A DNA stretch of 64,000 bases from Poseidonocella sedimentorum (GTDB lineage Bacteria; Pseudomonadota; Alphaproteobacteria; Rhodobacterales; Rhodobacteraceae): assembly GCF_900116005.1 (NCBI RefSeq), contig NZ_FOYI01000001.1:62001-126000 (forward strand). Reading direction: 5' to 3'. Both the position numbers and the translations under genes were made by a program. A model generated the notes under the pieces. That model made no database searches, was not told the DNA's origin, and saw only the letters and a program-made list of their open reading frames with translations. This document shows, in pieces, positions 9,045 through 18,564 of this stretch (position 1 is its first letter; every line of letters begins with the position of its first letter).

Positions 9045-10196
9045 ATGCGGAACTCAAGTCGGGGGATGGTCGATCCCTTCATTGTGATGGACGTGATGGA
9101 GGCGGCGCGGGCCGCCGAGGCCGCGGGGCGGCACATCATCCACATGGAGGTGGGCCAGCCGGGCACGCCCGCGCCGGAAGGGGCGCGCCGGGCGCTTGCC
9201 GCGGCGCTGGAGGAAGGCGCGCTTGGCTACACGGTGGCGCTCGGGCTGCCGGAGCTCAGGGCGCGGATCGCGCGGCACTATGGCGAGCAGTACGGGGTCG
9301 ACCTCGATCCGGGGCGCGTCGTGGTCACATCGGGCAGTTCCGGCGGGTTCCTGCTGGCCTTCACCGCGCTCTTTGACGCGGGCGATCGGGTGGGCATCGG
9401 GGCGCCGGGGTACCCGTCCTACCGCCAGATCCTCAAGGCGCTCTCGCTCACGCCGGTGGAGTTCGAGACCCGGGCCGAGAACCGGTTCCAGCCGGTGGCG
9501 GAGGATATCGCCGGGGCCGGGCTCGACGGGCTGCTGGTCGCCTCTCCGGGCAACCCCACGGGAACGATGCTTGACGCGGGCGCGCTCGGGGCGCTCATCG
9601 CCGCGGCAGACGCAGCGGGCGCGGCCTTCATCAGCGACGAGATCTACCACGGCATCGACTACGAGGCGCGGCCGGTGACGGCGCTGGAGTTCTCGGACGA
9701 GGTGTATGTGATCAACTCGTTTTCGAAGTACTTCTCGATGACGGGCTGGCGCGTGGGCTGGATGGTGGTGCCGGAGGCGCATGTGCGGCAGGTGGAACGG
9801 CTGGCCCAGAACATGTTCATCTGCGCGCCACACGCAAGCCAGGTCGCCGCGCTGGCGGCGATGGACTGCGAGGCGGAGTTGCAGGCAAACCTCGCGGTCT
9901 ATGCGGAAAACCGGCGGCTGCTGCTGGAGGGGCTGCCCGAGGCCGGGTTCACCCGCGTCGCGCCGCCGGACGGGGCCTTCTACATCTACGCCGACGTCTC
10001 CGAGCTCACCGAGGACAGCCGGGCCTTCGCGGCTGAAATCCTCGACGAGGCAGGCGTTGCCGTCACCCCGGGCGTCGATTTCGACCCGGGCCGGGGGCGC
10101 GGCTCACTGCGCTTTTCCTATGCGCGGGCGACACAGGACATTCGCGAAGGACTGGTTCGGCTCAAGCGCTTCATGGTGGCGCGCGGATTGGTCTAG
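9045..10196 (+). CDS. Class I/II PLP-dependent aminotransferase
   Basis: A 383-aa cytosolic enzyme of fold type I. The lysine that binds PLP is in SFSKYFSMTGWRVGW; the cofactor-ring Asp/Tyr motif is FISDEIYHGIDY; the substrate-carboxylate Arg is in SLRFSYAR. GAGG 5 nt before the ATG supports the start. Sequence alone suggests an aspartate/aromatic-type aminotransferase, but substrate is not certain. It is monocistronic: divergent from the protease gene and followed by a 312-bp gap with a hairpin. Confidence 0.9.
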   Translation: MRNSSRGMVDPFIVMDVMEAARAAEAAGRHIIHMEVGQPGTPAPEGARRALAAALEEGALGYTVALGLPELRARIARHYGEQYGVDLDPGRVVVTSGSSGGFLLAFTALFDAGDRVGIGAPGYPSYRQILKALSLTPVEFETRAENRFQPVAEDIAGAGLDGLLVASPGNPTGTMLDAGALGALIAAADAAGAAFISDEIYHGIDYEARPVTALEFSDEVYVINSFSKYFSMTGWRVGWMVVPEAHVRQVERLAQNMFICAPHASQVAALAAMDCEAELQANLAVYAENRRLLLEGLPEAGFTRVAPPDGAFYIYADVSELTEDSRAFAAEILDEAGVAVTPGVDFDPGRGRGSLRFSYARATQDIREGLVRLKRFMVARGLV

Positions 10197-10508
10197 TCAA
10201 AAGGAGCGCGGGCAGGCCCGCGCACGCCTTCTAGCACGTCTGCTTGCGCAGCCGTGCGATTGGCGCGTGGTGGCGGCTGCGCAGTTTCCGGGACGCGGAG
10301 ATTCTGGGCGACGAAGCGCTATGCCGAAAGCGTGAGGCGGCAAAACGGGAGCTCGCCAGTCGCCCAAGTATCTGATTGAACTGCTATAATCCAGAATTGG
10401 AGCGGTTTTCCGCATGCCCGCCCCGGAGTTGACCACCCCGCCGCGGCGCACTACACCTGAAAGAGCCGTCAAGTGTAGCCGCGCGCTCGCGCGGAGAAGG
10501 AGCCAGAC
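10197..10508 (+). other. 312-bp gap before nuoA
   Basis: No gene is seen. Just after the aminotransferase stop is an 8-bp perfect hairpin (GCGCGGGC / GCCCGCGC, 10206-10223), a likely terminator. A nuo promoter candidate is at 10429-10457. AAGGAG near 10495-10500 is the nuoA ribosome site. Confidence 0.6.
10429..10457 (+). promoter_or_regulatory. Candidate promoter of the nuo operon
   Basis: TTGACC (10429-10434), a 17-bp spacer and TACACC (10452-10457) lie about 50 nt before the nuoA GTG. It is the best spaced -35/-10 pair in the gap. A lone TATAAT at 10385-10390 has no -35 partner. Confidence 0.5.
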
Positions 10509-11482
<974 letters not shown>

Positions 11483-11496
11483 GCGAGGGAGAGACG

Positions 11497-12114
11497 ATGC
11501 AAATGCTCACCGAACTCGGCGTCCATATCGAGCACCGCCGGCCCGATTGCGTGCTCTCGACCAGCGTGAGCCACGATGAGCTGACCGTCACGGCGCCGCC
11601 CGCGCGGCTGCCCGATCTCATCGATTTCCTCCGCTCCGACAGCACCTGCCGCTTCTCCTCCCTGATCGATATCACCGCCGTGGATCACCCCGAACGCCCG
11701 CAGCGCTTCGACGTGGTCTACCACCTGCTCTCGATGTACCAGAACCACCGCATCCGCCTGCGCGCGGCCCTGCGCGAGGATGAGATGCTGCCCTCGATCA
11801 CCGAGATTCACCCCTCGGCCAACTGGTTCGAGCGCGAGCTCTTCGACATGTTCGGCATCCGCGTCTCAGGCCACCCGGACCTGCGCCGTCTGCTGACCGA
11901 TTATGGCTTCCGCGGCCACCCACTGCGCAAGGATTTCCCCACGACAGGCTACACAGAAGTGCGCTATGACGAGGTCGAAAAACGCGTGGTCTACGAGCCG
12001 GTGAGCCTGGTGCAGGAATACCGTCAGTTCGATTTCATGTCGCCATGGGAGGGCGCGGACTACATCCTGCCCGGCGATGAAAAGACCGATGATGAAACAG
12101 AGGAGGCAAGCTGA
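11497..12114 (+). CDS. nuoC: NADH-quinone oxidoreductase subunit C
   Basis: The 205-aa 30-kDa subunit of the peripheral arm. The family signature [20 protein letters not shown] is present, followed by GHPLRKDFP. It is a separate gene from nuoD, unlike the nuoCD fusion of E. coli. Its stop (TGA) shares its A with the ATG of a 57-codon gene, so that gene is translationally coupled to nuoC. Confidence 0.97.
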   Translation: MQMLTELGVHIEHRRPDCVLSTSVSHDELTVTAPPARLPDLIDFLRSDSTCRFSSLIDITAVDHPERPQRFDVVYHLLSMYQNHRIRLRAALREDEMLPSITEIHPSANWFERELFDMFGIRVSGHPDLRRLLTDYGFRGHPLRKDFPTTGYTEVRYDEVEKRVVYEPVSLVQEYRQFDFMSPWEGADYILPGDEKTDDETEEAS

Positions 12115-12287
12115 TGTCTGGCTTATGGTGGCTGATCGTTCTCGCCCTGACCATCATCCCGATGTTCAGGCTCCTGCCCCATTTCGGGATTCACAAATAC
12201 TGGGCGTTGGCCTGTATCATCCCGGTGGGCACCCTGGCCTTGATCTGGTGGATGGCGATCAAACTCCAGGAAATGGAGCAAAGATGA
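12114..12287 (+). CDS. 57-aa membrane protein between nuoC and nuoD (unknown)
   Basis: I do not recognise this protein. It begins [16 protein letters not shown] and has two hydrophobic segments, about residues 3-20 and 29-48, joined by [10 protein letters not shown], and a short charged tail. AGGAGG lies just before the start, and the ATG overlaps the nuoC stop by one base. The position in the operon, strong ribosome site and two clear helices argue that it is a real gene. It may be an assembly or accessory factor of complex I or a small subunit; this is inference. Confidence 0.7.
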   Translation: MSGLWWLIVLALTIIPMFRLLPHFGIHKYWALACIIPVGTLALIWWMAIKLQEMEQR

Positions 12288-12328
12288 GCGCCCGGGGGAC
12301 AGCGCGGATGCGGAGGGCGCGCCCATGA
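12284..12328 (+). other. 14-codon ATGA-linked bridge to nuoD
   Basis: ATG at 12284 overlaps the stop of the 57-aa gene (ATGA) and its own TGA (12326-12328) overlaps the nuoD ATG (ATGA). The peptide would be Arg-rich and is probably not functional as a protein; the frame may serve translational coupling. Confidence 0.45.
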
Positions 12329-13548
12329 TGGACGGCGCCAAAGGCTTCGAAGACGTGCTCACCGGCGAGCAGAAGATCCGCAACTTCAACATCAACTTCG
12401 GCCCGCAACACCCTGCAGCACATGGTGTTTTGCGGCTTGTTCTGGAGCTGGACGGCGAGATTGTAGAGCGCTGCGATCCCCATATCGGCCTGCTGCACCG
12501 CGGTACGGAAAAGCTGATGGAGAGCCGCACCTACCTGCAGAACCTGCCCTATTTCGACCGGCTCGACTACGTCGCCCCGATGAATCAGGAACACGCCTGG
12601 TGCCTCGCGATCGAGAAGCTCACCGGGACAAAAGTCCCCCGCCGCGCCTCGCTCATCCGGGTGCTCTTCTCCGAAATCGGCCGCGTGCTCAACCACCTGC
12701 TCAACGTAACGACCCAGGCCATGGACGTGGGCGCCCTGACCCCGCCGCTCTGGGGGTTCGAAGAGCGCGAGAAGCTCATGATCTTCTACGAGCGGGCCTG
12801 CGGCGCGCGGCTCCACGCGGCTTATTTTCGTCCCGGCGGCGTTCATCAGGACCTGCCGCCAGCGCTGCTCCACGACATCGAAAGCTGGGCCAAGGCCTTC
12901 CCCGCGGTGCTCGATGATATCGATGGCCTCCTCACCGAAAATCGCGTGTTCAAACAGCGTAACGTCGATATCGGCGTGGTCTCCGAAGAGGAGATTCTCG
13001 ACTGGGGGTTTTCCGGTGTAATGGTCCGCGGTTCCGGCCTCGCCTGGGACCTGCGCCGCGCCCAGCCCTACGAGTGCTATGACGAATTCACCTTCCAGAT
13101 CCCCGTCGGCACCAACGGCGACTGCTACGACCGCTACCTCTGCCGCATGGCGGAAATGCGCGAAAGCGTGAAGATCATCGAACAGGCCATCGACAAACTC
13201 CGCGCGCCCGAAGGGCAGGGCGACATCCTCGCCCGCGGCAAGCTTTCGCCCCCCAAACGCGCCGAGATGAAGCAATCGATGGAAGCGCTCATCCACCATT
13301 TCAAACTCTACACCGAAGGGTTCCACGTGCCCGAAGGCGAGGTCTACTGCGCGGTCGAAGCCCCCAAGGGCGAATTCGGCGTCTACCTCGTCGCCGACGG
13401 CACGAACAAGCCCTACCGCGCCAAGATCCGCGCGCCCGGCTTCCTCCATCTTCAAGCCATGGACCACATCGCCCGCGGCCACCAACTCGCCGATGTCGCC
13501 GCCATCATCGGCACAATGGACGTGGTCTTCGGAGAAATCGACCGATGA
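12325..13548 (+). CDS. nuoD: NADH-quinone oxidoreductase subunit D
   Basis: The 407-aa 49-kDa subunit, which with NuoB forms the quinone pocket. Visible: [14 protein letters not shown] near the N-terminus with the quinone-site His, [15 protein letters not shown], and the C-terminal [17 protein letters not shown] 8 nt upstream supports ATG 12325; the next codon is also ATG. Length is normal for a separate NuoD. Confidence 0.98.
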   Translation: MMDGAKGFEDVLTGEQKIRNFNINFGPQHPAAHGVLRLVLELDGEIVERCDPHIGLLHRGTEKLMESRTYLQNLPYFDRLDYVAPMNQEHAWCLAIEKLTGTKVPRRASLIRVLFSEIGRVLNHLLNVTTQAMDVGALTPPLWGFEEREKLMIFYERACGARLHAAYFRPGGVHQDLPPALLHDIESWAKAFPAVLDDIDGLLTENRVFKQRNVDIGVVSEEEILDWGFSGVMVRGSGLAWDLRRAQPYECYDEFTFQIPVGTNGDCYDRYLCRMAEMRESVKIIEQAIDKLRAPEGQGDILARGKLSPPKRAEMKQSMEALIHHFKLYTEGFHVPEGEVYCAVEAPKGEFGVYLVADGTNKPYRAKIRAPGFLHLQAMDHIARGHQLADVAAIIGTMDVVFGEIDR

Positions 13549-13682
13549 CACAGCGCACCGCCTGGCAAACTGCCCCCCACCTTCTTCTCTTTTCAAATAC
13601 TCCCGCCGGAGGCTCCCGAATGCCCCGCCTCGCGCCCCGGCCCGCAACAGCGCACAGCGCTCACAAGACCGCAGGACGCTGA
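13545..13682 (+). other. 45-codon ATGA-linked frame between nuoD and nuoE
   Basis: Starts as ATGA over the nuoD stop and ends 3 nt before the nuoE ATG. It reads through repeat copy A (peptide LLLFSNTPAGGS). Probably not a functional protein; it could carry ribosomes across the 137-bp gap. Confidence 0.35.
13581..13618 (+). repeat. Dispersed intergenic repeat, copy A
   Basis: CTTCTTCTCTTTTCAAATAC followed by TCCCGCCGGAGGCTCCCG. It shares a pyrimidine-rich box, AAATACTCC and a small CTCC/GGAG hairpin with copies at 29431-29467 (minus) and 43965-43995 (plus). It lies in the nuoD-nuoE gap. Confidence 0.85.
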
Positions 13683-13685
13683 CTC

Positions 13686-14840
13686 ATGCTGCGCCGTTTG
13701 CACCCCGATCAGCCCGAAAGCTTCGCTTTCACCCCTGACAACCTGGCCTGGGCCGAAGCCCAGATCACCAAGTACCCCGAAGGCCGGCAAGCCTCGGCCG
13801 TGATCCCGCTGTTATGGCGGGCGCAGGAACAGGAAGGCTGGCTCACGCGCGCGGCCATGGAAACTGTCGCCGAGATGCTGGGCATGGCCTATATCCGGGT
13901 GCTGGAAGTGGCGACGTTCTACTTCATGTTTCAGCTTCAACCTGTTGGTTCTGTTTCTCATTTTCAGATTTGCGGGACAACCTCCTGCATGATCTGTGGC
14001 GCCGAGGATCTGATCTCCGTTTGCCGAGAGAAAATCGCACCCGCTCCGCATATGCTCTCTGAGGACGGCCGGTTCTCCTGGGAAGAGGTCGAATGTCTCG
14101 GCGCGTGTGCCAACGCCCCGGTGGCGCAAATCGGCAAGGACTACTTCGAAGACCTGAGCGCCGAGAGTTTCGGCGAGATCATCGACGCTCTGGCACGTGG
14201 CGAGGTGCCGCGTCCCGGCTCGCAGACCGGCCGCTTCGCGTCCGAGCCGATCAACGCATTGACATCGCTCGATGAAGGCGGCGGCGTGGCGCATCAGGCA
14301 AACGCCTCCGTAAGCCTCGCCGAGGATCTTGGCGACACGATCAAGCGGATCGACGGGGGCGAAGTACCGCTCTCGACTCCATGGCAGCGCAGGCCGCAAG
14401 AGCCCGCCGCCGCCGCAGAGGATCCCGGCTGGCATGAACCCGAACCCCGCCCGGGGGAGGATCGCGCAGCCGATGAGACCGGGGTGACCGAACAGGAAGC
14501 GACGGCCGACAGCGCCGCCCGTCCGGATGCGGATGTGGATCCCGGCGAGGGCGGCACAAAGCCGCAGATGCGCGACGGACCCAGGGAGGGCCGCGCGGAT
14601 GATCTCAAGCTTATCAAGGGCATCGGGCCGAAACTGGAAGCGCTTTGCCATCAGCTCGGGGTCTATCACTTCGATCAGATCGCCAGCTGGGGCGCCGCGG
14701 AAGTCGCCTGGATGGACGCCAACCTGACTGGCTTTCGCAGTCGTGTGAGCCGCGATGACTGGGTCGGGCAGGCCAGGGTGCTCGTGGCCGGAGGCGAGAC
14801 GGACTTCTCGGTCCGTGCTAAGAGAGGGGACGTCGACTGA
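13686..14840 (+). CDS. nuoE: NADH-quinone oxidoreductase subunit E with C-terminal HhH domain
   Basis: The 24-kDa subunit, which binds 2Fe-2S cluster N1a beside NuoF. The first 190 residues are a normal NuoE (thioredoxin-like fold, ligands in [12 protein letters not shown] and [10 protein letters not shown]). At 384 aa it is about twice the usual length: an acidic, low-complexity linker (about residues 190-300) leads to a helix-hairpin-helix domain ([16 protein letters not shown] from residue 305). The same domain ends the next gene's product at about 70% identity by eye. Such long NuoE proteins are known in Rhodobacterales; the domain's job is unknown to me. Confidence 0.96.
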   Translation: MLRRLHPDQPESFAFTPDNLAWAEAQITKYPEGRQASAVIPLLWRAQEQEGWLTRAAMETVAEMLGMAYIRVLEVATFYFMFQLQPVGSVSHFQICGTTSCMICGAEDLISVCREKIAPAPHMLSEDGRFSWEEVECLGACANAPVAQIGKDYFEDLSAESFGEIIDALARGEVPRPGSQTGRFASEPINALTSLDEGGGVAHQANASVSLAEDLGDTIKRIDGGEVPLSTPWQRRPQEPAAAAEDPGWHEPEPRPGEDRAADETGVTEQEATADSAARPDADVDPGEGGTKPQMRDGPREGRADDLKLIKGIGPKLEALCHQLGVYHFDQIASWGAAEVAWMDANLTGFRSRVSRDDWVGQARVLVAGGETDFSVRAKRGDVD

Positions 14841-14884
14841 CGCAAGACGCGCCGGCCACGGTGCTCAGACCGAGGGAGTGAGAA

Positions 14885-15628
14885 ATGTTCGGGTCCAACG
14901 ATGCCATGAAATGTCAATTCAAATGCTGGGTGCTGGCCGCGCTCGCCGGGATCCTCTGGGCGATCCTGCAGGCGGCGGTGTTCGGCTCCACATGGACGCT
15001 GGGCGTTTTCGTGGGCCTTCTGGTCTGCATCGGCTTCGGGCTCTATCTGACGTCGAAATACTGCTCCTCGGTGGCCACCTTGCGCGCGGCGGATCCGGTT
15101 GATCCGGACCTTCCCGTAGCCACGGAACCGAGCGCCGGGGGCATGCCCCACAAGGATGTCTCCGCGGTGCAGGACATGGAGGACGAGGCGACGATGAGCG
15201 CACCCACGGTCGCCACGGTCGCCACGGTCGAAGGCCGGCCGCAGGGGGGAGCTCCCGCAGAGGCGGGCGATGACGCTGTGGGCGATTGGCGCGAGGAACA
15301 ACCGGGACGCCCGGTTGACGGCGAGAGCGACACGGCGCCCGAGCCCGCCGAGTCCGAGCCCGCCGGGAGTGAGGAGATCGGCCAGCGGCCCGCCGCACTG
15401 AGCGCGCCGCGCGAGGGCGGGGCGGATGATCTCAAGCGGATCAAGGGCGTCGGGCCGAAGCTGGAAACCCTGTTGCACAGCCTTGGGTTTTACCATTTCG
15501 ATCAGGTCGCGGCCTGGACGCCGGACGAGGTGGCTTGGGTCGATCAGAACCTTGAAGGCTTCAAGGGGCGCGTGAGCCGCGACGATTGGGTCGGGCAGGC
15601 ACGGGCCTTCGCCGAGGCGCAGAACTGA
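14885..15628 (+). CDS. Membrane-anchored HhH domain protein, paralogue of the NuoE tail
   Basis: A 247-aa protein of unknown function. Two N-terminal transmembrane helices (CWVLAALAGILWAILQAAVF and TLGVFVGLLVCIGFGLYL, about residues 14-57) are followed by an acidic linker (residues 60-175, including a tandem 9-nt DNA repeat near 15206-15232 coding TVATVATV). The C-terminal HhH domain (DDLKRIKGVGPKLETL from residue 181) closely matches the NuoE C-terminus, including [16 protein letters not shown] lies before the ATG. The arrangement suggests that both tails bind the same partner or each other at the membrane near complex I; this is inference. Confidence 0.85.
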   Translation: MFGSNDAMKCQFKCWVLAALAGILWAILQAAVFGSTWTLGVFVGLLVCIGFGLYLTSKYCSSVATLRAADPVDPDLPVATEPSAGGMPHKDVSAVQDMEDEATMSAPTVATVATVEGRPQGGAPAEAGDDAVGDWREEQPGRPVDGESDTAPEPAESEPAGSEEIGQRPAALSAPREGGADDLKRIKGVGPKLETLLHSLGFYHFDQVAAWTPDEVAWVDQNLEGFKGRVSRDDWVGQARAFAEAQN

Positions 15629-15654
15629 GGCAGTGAGGCAAGAGGCATAGCGGG

Positions 15655-15894
15655 ATGGACCGACAGACTGACACAGCCGCCCAGGAGGCCGCCCTGGCGC
15701 GCCAGGGGCGCATCGCCGCGCTGGTGATCGCGGGGGGCATGCTTTTCTGGATCATCGCGCAGTGGCTCGGCCCGCGTCTTGGCCTGCCGGGGCGTTTTGC
15801 CGTGCTTATTGATCTCGCCGTGCTCGCCGCGCTGTTCTGGGCGCTGGTGGTGACCTTCCAGATCTGGCGCAAACGCCGGGATATTTCAGACTAG
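15655..15894 (+). CDS. Small membrane protein, DUF5337-like, in nuo cluster
   Basis: A 79-aa protein with two hydrophobic helices (IAALVIAGGMLFWIIAQWLG and AVLIDLAVLAALFWALVVTF) and a basic C-terminus (QIWRKRRDISD). I recall it as DUF5337, a family of Rhodobacterales found in nuo clusters; the function is not known. It ends 9 nt before nuoF. Confidence 0.75.
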   Translation: MDRQTDTAAQEAALARQGRIAALVIAGGMLFWIIAQWLGPRLGLPGRFAVLIDLAVLAALFWALVVTFQIWRKRRDISD

Positions 15895-15903
15895 GGGGCG
15901 GCG

Positions 15904-17205
15904 ATGCTGTCGGACGACGACCGGATTTTCACCAACATCTACGGCATGCGCGACCGCAGCCTCGCCGGTGCGCGCGCGCGCGGGCACTGGGACGGGACGG
16001 CCGGCATTCTCGCCAAGGGGCGCGACTGGATCGTCGATCAGATGAAGGCCTCCGGGCTGCGTGGCCGGGGCGGAGCGGGGTTTCCCACCGGGCTGAAGTG
16101 GTCCTTCATGCCCAAGGAGAGCGACGGGCGGCCGAGCTATCTGGTTGTGAACGCCGATGAATCCGAGCCCGGGACCTGCAAAGACCGGGAGATCATGCGC
16201 CATGATCCGCACACCTTGATCGAGGGCTGTCTCATCGCCGCGTTCGCGATGGGCGCGCATGCCTGCTATATTTACATCCGGGGCGAATACATCCGCGAGC
16301 GCGAGGCGCTGCAGGCGGCGATCGACGAGGCTTATGATGCCGGGCTGCTGGGGCGCGATGCCGCGAAATCGGGTTGGGATTTCGACCTTTACCTGCATCA
16401 CGGCGCGGGGGCCTATATCTGCGGCGAAGAGACGGCGCTGATCGAAAGCCTCGAAGGCAAGAAGGGTATGCCGCGGATGAAGCCGCCCTTTCCGGCGGGC
16501 GCGGGGCTTTATGGCTGCCCGACCACGGTCAACAACGTCGAGAGCATCGCGGTCGTGCCGACGATCCTGCGGCGCGGGCCGGAATGGTTCGCGGGGTTCG
16601 GGCGGCCCAACAACACTGGGACAAAGCTCTTCGCGATCTCGGGCCATGTGGAGCGCCCCTGCGTGGTAGAGGAGGCGATGTCGATCGGGTTCGAGGAACT
16701 GATCGAGCGCCATTGCGGCGGGATCCGGGGCGGGTGGGACAACCTGCTCGCGGTGATCCCCGGCGGCTCGTCTGTGCCTTGCGTGCGCGGCGAGAACATG
16801 CGCGATGCGCTCATGGATTTCGACTATCTGCGCGGCGAGCTCGGCTCCGGGCTCGGGACGGCGGCGGTGATCGTGATGGACAAGCAGACGGATATCATCA
16901 AGGCGATCTGGCGGCTTTCGAAATTCTACAAGCACGAGAGTTGCGGCCAATGCACGCCCTGCCGCGAGGGCACGGGCTGGATGATGCGGGTCATGGACCG
17001 GCTGGTGCGCGGCGAGGCGCAGATCGAGGAGATCGACATGCTCTTCGACGTCACCAAACAGGTGGAGGGCCACACGATCTGCGCGCTCGGCGACGCGGCG
17101 GCCTGGCCGATCCAGGGGCTTATCCGCAATTTCCGCGAGGAGATCGAGGACCGGATCAAGGCGCAGCAGGCGGGGCGGAACTCGGCCTCGGTCGCGGCGG
17201 AGTAG
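15904..17205 (+). CDS. nuoF: NADH-quinone oxidoreductase subunit F
   Basis: The 433-aa 51-kDa subunit: NADH oxidation, FMN and 4Fe-4S cluster N3. Motifs seen: [15 protein letters not shown] (FMN/NADH glycine-rich loop), [17 protein letters not shown], and the N3 ligands [12 protein letters not shown] with the fourth Cys in HTICALGD. Length is normal. The next gene, encoding a methyltransferase-like protein, starts 3 nt after the stop. Confidence 0.98.
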   Translation: MLSDDDRIFTNIYGMRDRSLAGARARGHWDGTAGILAKGRDWIVDQMKASGLRGRGGAGFPTGLKWSFMPKESDGRPSYLVVNADESEPGTCKDREIMRHDPHTLIEGCLIAAFAMGAHACYIYIRGEYIREREALQAAIDEAYDAGLLGRDAAKSGWDFDLYLHHGAGAYICGEETALIESLEGKKGMPRMKPPFPAGAGLYGCPTTVNNVESIAVVPTILRRGPEWFAGFGRPNNTGTKLFAISGHVERPCVVEEAMSIGFEELIERHCGGIRGGWDNLLAVIPGGSSVPCVRGENMRDALMDFDYLRGELGSGLGTAAVIVMDKQTDIIKAIWRLSKFYKHESCGQCTPCREGTGWMMRVMDRLVRGEAQIEEIDMLFDVTKQVEGHTICALGDAAAWPIQGLIRNFREEIEDRIKAQQAGRNSASVAAE

Positions 17206-17208
17206 GCA

Positions 17209-17976
17209 ATGGCACAGGGCGGGGCCACAGAGCGGCAGGACAGTCGAAAGCTCGGCCGGGTGCGCCAGTTCGCCTTTGGCGGCACGCCGGGCGAGGTCCG
17301 CGCGCATATCCGCGACACGCTGGGATATACCGGGCCTCTGCTGGATCTCTACTGCGAACACGCGGGCCGGGTGATCACCAAGTGGCACCATTACCTGCCC
17401 CTCTATGACCGCTACTTCGCGCGGTTTCGCGGCCGCCCGGTGCGGATGCTGGAGATCGGCGTCTTCAAGGGCGGGAGTCTCGATCTGTGGCGCGACTATC
17501 TGGGCCCCGAGGCGGTGATCTACGGTATCGACATCGACCCCAAATGCGCGCGGTTCGACGGGATCTCGGGGCAGGTCCGCATCGGCTCGCAGGACGATCT
17601 GGCCTTTCTCGACGCGGTGGTCGAGGAGATGGGCGGCATCGATCTGGTGCTCGACGACGGCAGCCATCACATGGCGCATGTCTGGACCACCCTGCGCCAT
17701 CTCTTTCCCAGGCTCAGCCCATCGGGCAGCTACATGATCGAGGACCTCCATACCGCCTATTGGCCGCGTTTCGGCGGCGGGATCGAGGCGGAAGAGAACC
17801 TCTTCGCCCGCCTGCGCGGCGTGGTCGATGATCTGCACTTTCCCTATCACGTAAGCGCGCCGCGGGTGCCCGAGCTCAAGGGGCTGGTCGGTGGCGTGCA
17901 TATTCACGATTCCGTCGCCGTGCTGGATCGCGCCGAGCAGAAACCTCCCGTCTTCTCCAAGGTGGGCGGGGCATGA
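17209..17976 (+). CDS. Class I SAM-dependent methyltransferase-like protein between nuoF and nuoG
   Basis: A 255-aa Rossmann-fold protein. SAM-site-like motif I is RMLEIGVFKGGSLDLW, motif II-like acidic strand is YGIDIDPKCARF, and IDLVLDDGSHHMAHVW followed by SYMIEDLHTAYW resembles the metal-linked class I methyltransferases seen in sugar and macrolide pathways (and annotated near cephalosporin hydroxylases). It sits 3 nt after nuoF and overlaps the next frame as ATGA, so it is part of the operon. A target is not predictable. It could be cargo inserted in the operon or an enzyme acting on complex I or quinone; no evidence decides. Confidence 0.8.
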   Translation: MAQGGATERQDSRKLGRVRQFAFGGTPGEVRAHIRDTLGYTGPLLDLYCEHAGRVITKWHHYLPLYDRYFARFRGRPVRMLEIGVFKGGSLDLWRDYLGPEAVIYGIDIDPKCARFDGISGQVRIGSQDDLAFLDAVVEEMGGIDLVLDDGSHHMAHVWTTLRHLFPRLSPSGSYMIEDLHTAYWPRFGGGIEAEENLFARLRGVVDDLHFPYHVSAPRVPELKGLVGGVHIHDSVAVLDRAEQKPPVFSKVGGA

Positions 17977-18013
17977 GCCGCGCCGCGATCCCAGCCCGCC
18001 CGCTGGCGGAAAT

Positions 18014-18041
18014 TTGCCCAGAGCCCGCCGCGCGATATTGT
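18014..18041 (+). promoter_or_regulatory. Possible internal promoter before the DUF5333 gene
   Basis: TTGCCC (18014-18019), a 16-bp spacer and TATTGT (18036-18041) lie in a 152-bp gap inside the operon. Weak evidence; a TATACC follows at 18041. Confidence 0.25.
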
Positions 18042-18128
18042 ATACCGTGGGCAAGAGCGTACCTCTCTGGTGAGACCGGCGGCGGGCCTCTGCCCGGCCG
18101 GGGCGAGCAAGGTAAAGGACGGGAAGCG

Positions 18129-18557
18129 ATGCGTGGTAAAGAGTTCGGACGGGCGATGATTGTGGCGGCGGGTGTCTCTGGCGGGGCGCTGCTCGGGCCG
18201 GTGGCGGGGGCGGCGAAGACGCCGCTGTCCGAAGTGAGCTCCATCAACCAGGGGCTGCTGGCCGTCGGGATCGCCGACGAAATCCGCAATTCCTGCGATG
18301 ATATCGATGCGCGGCTCCTGCGCGCCGTGAGCTATCTGCATTCGCTGGTGAGCGAGGCCAAGGCGCTTGGCTATTCGTCGCAGGAGATCGAAGACTTCCG
18401 CAATTCACGCGCCGAGCAGCGGCGGCTGCGGGCCCAGGGCGAGGCCTATCTTCAGGCCAACGGCGCCAACCCGGCGCAGCCGGAGACGCTTTGCGCCCTT
18501 GGCCGCGCGGAAATTGCCAGGGGATCGGCCATCGGATCCCTGCTGAAAGCGAGATAG
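18129..18557 (+). CDS. Exported DUF5333-like protein in nuo cluster
   Basis: A 142-aa protein with a signal-type N-terminus ([20 protein letters not shown]) and a helical mature part with [31 protein letters not shown] and the end [20 protein letters not shown]; two cysteines could pair. I recall this pattern as DUF5333, a Rhodobacterales family often in nuo clusters, function unknown. ATG 18129 follows AAGGACGGGAAG and starts the signal peptide. The frame is open back to 17973, where an ATG overlaps the methyltransferase stop, but that extension does not look like protein. Confidence 0.75.
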   Translation: MRGKEFGRAMIVAAGVSGGALLGPVAGAAKTPLSEVSSINQGLLAVGIADEIRNSCDDIDARLLRAVSYLHSLVSEAKALGYSSQEIEDFRNSRAEQRRLRAQGEAYLQANGANPAQPETLCALGRAEIARGSAIGSLLKAR

Positions 18558-18564
18558 GAGTGCC

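Noticed and set aside
10385-10390. A perfect TATAAT before nuoA
   Set aside because: No acceptable -35 element lies 15-19 bp upstream; the TTGACC/TACACC pair closer to nuoA is better spaced.
17973-18128. N-terminal extension of the DUF5333-like protein from an ATG that overlaps the methyltransferase stop
   Set aside because: The extension has no protein-like features and would bury the signal peptide; ATG 18129 has a good ribosome site. The frame is kept only as part of the bridging-frame observation.
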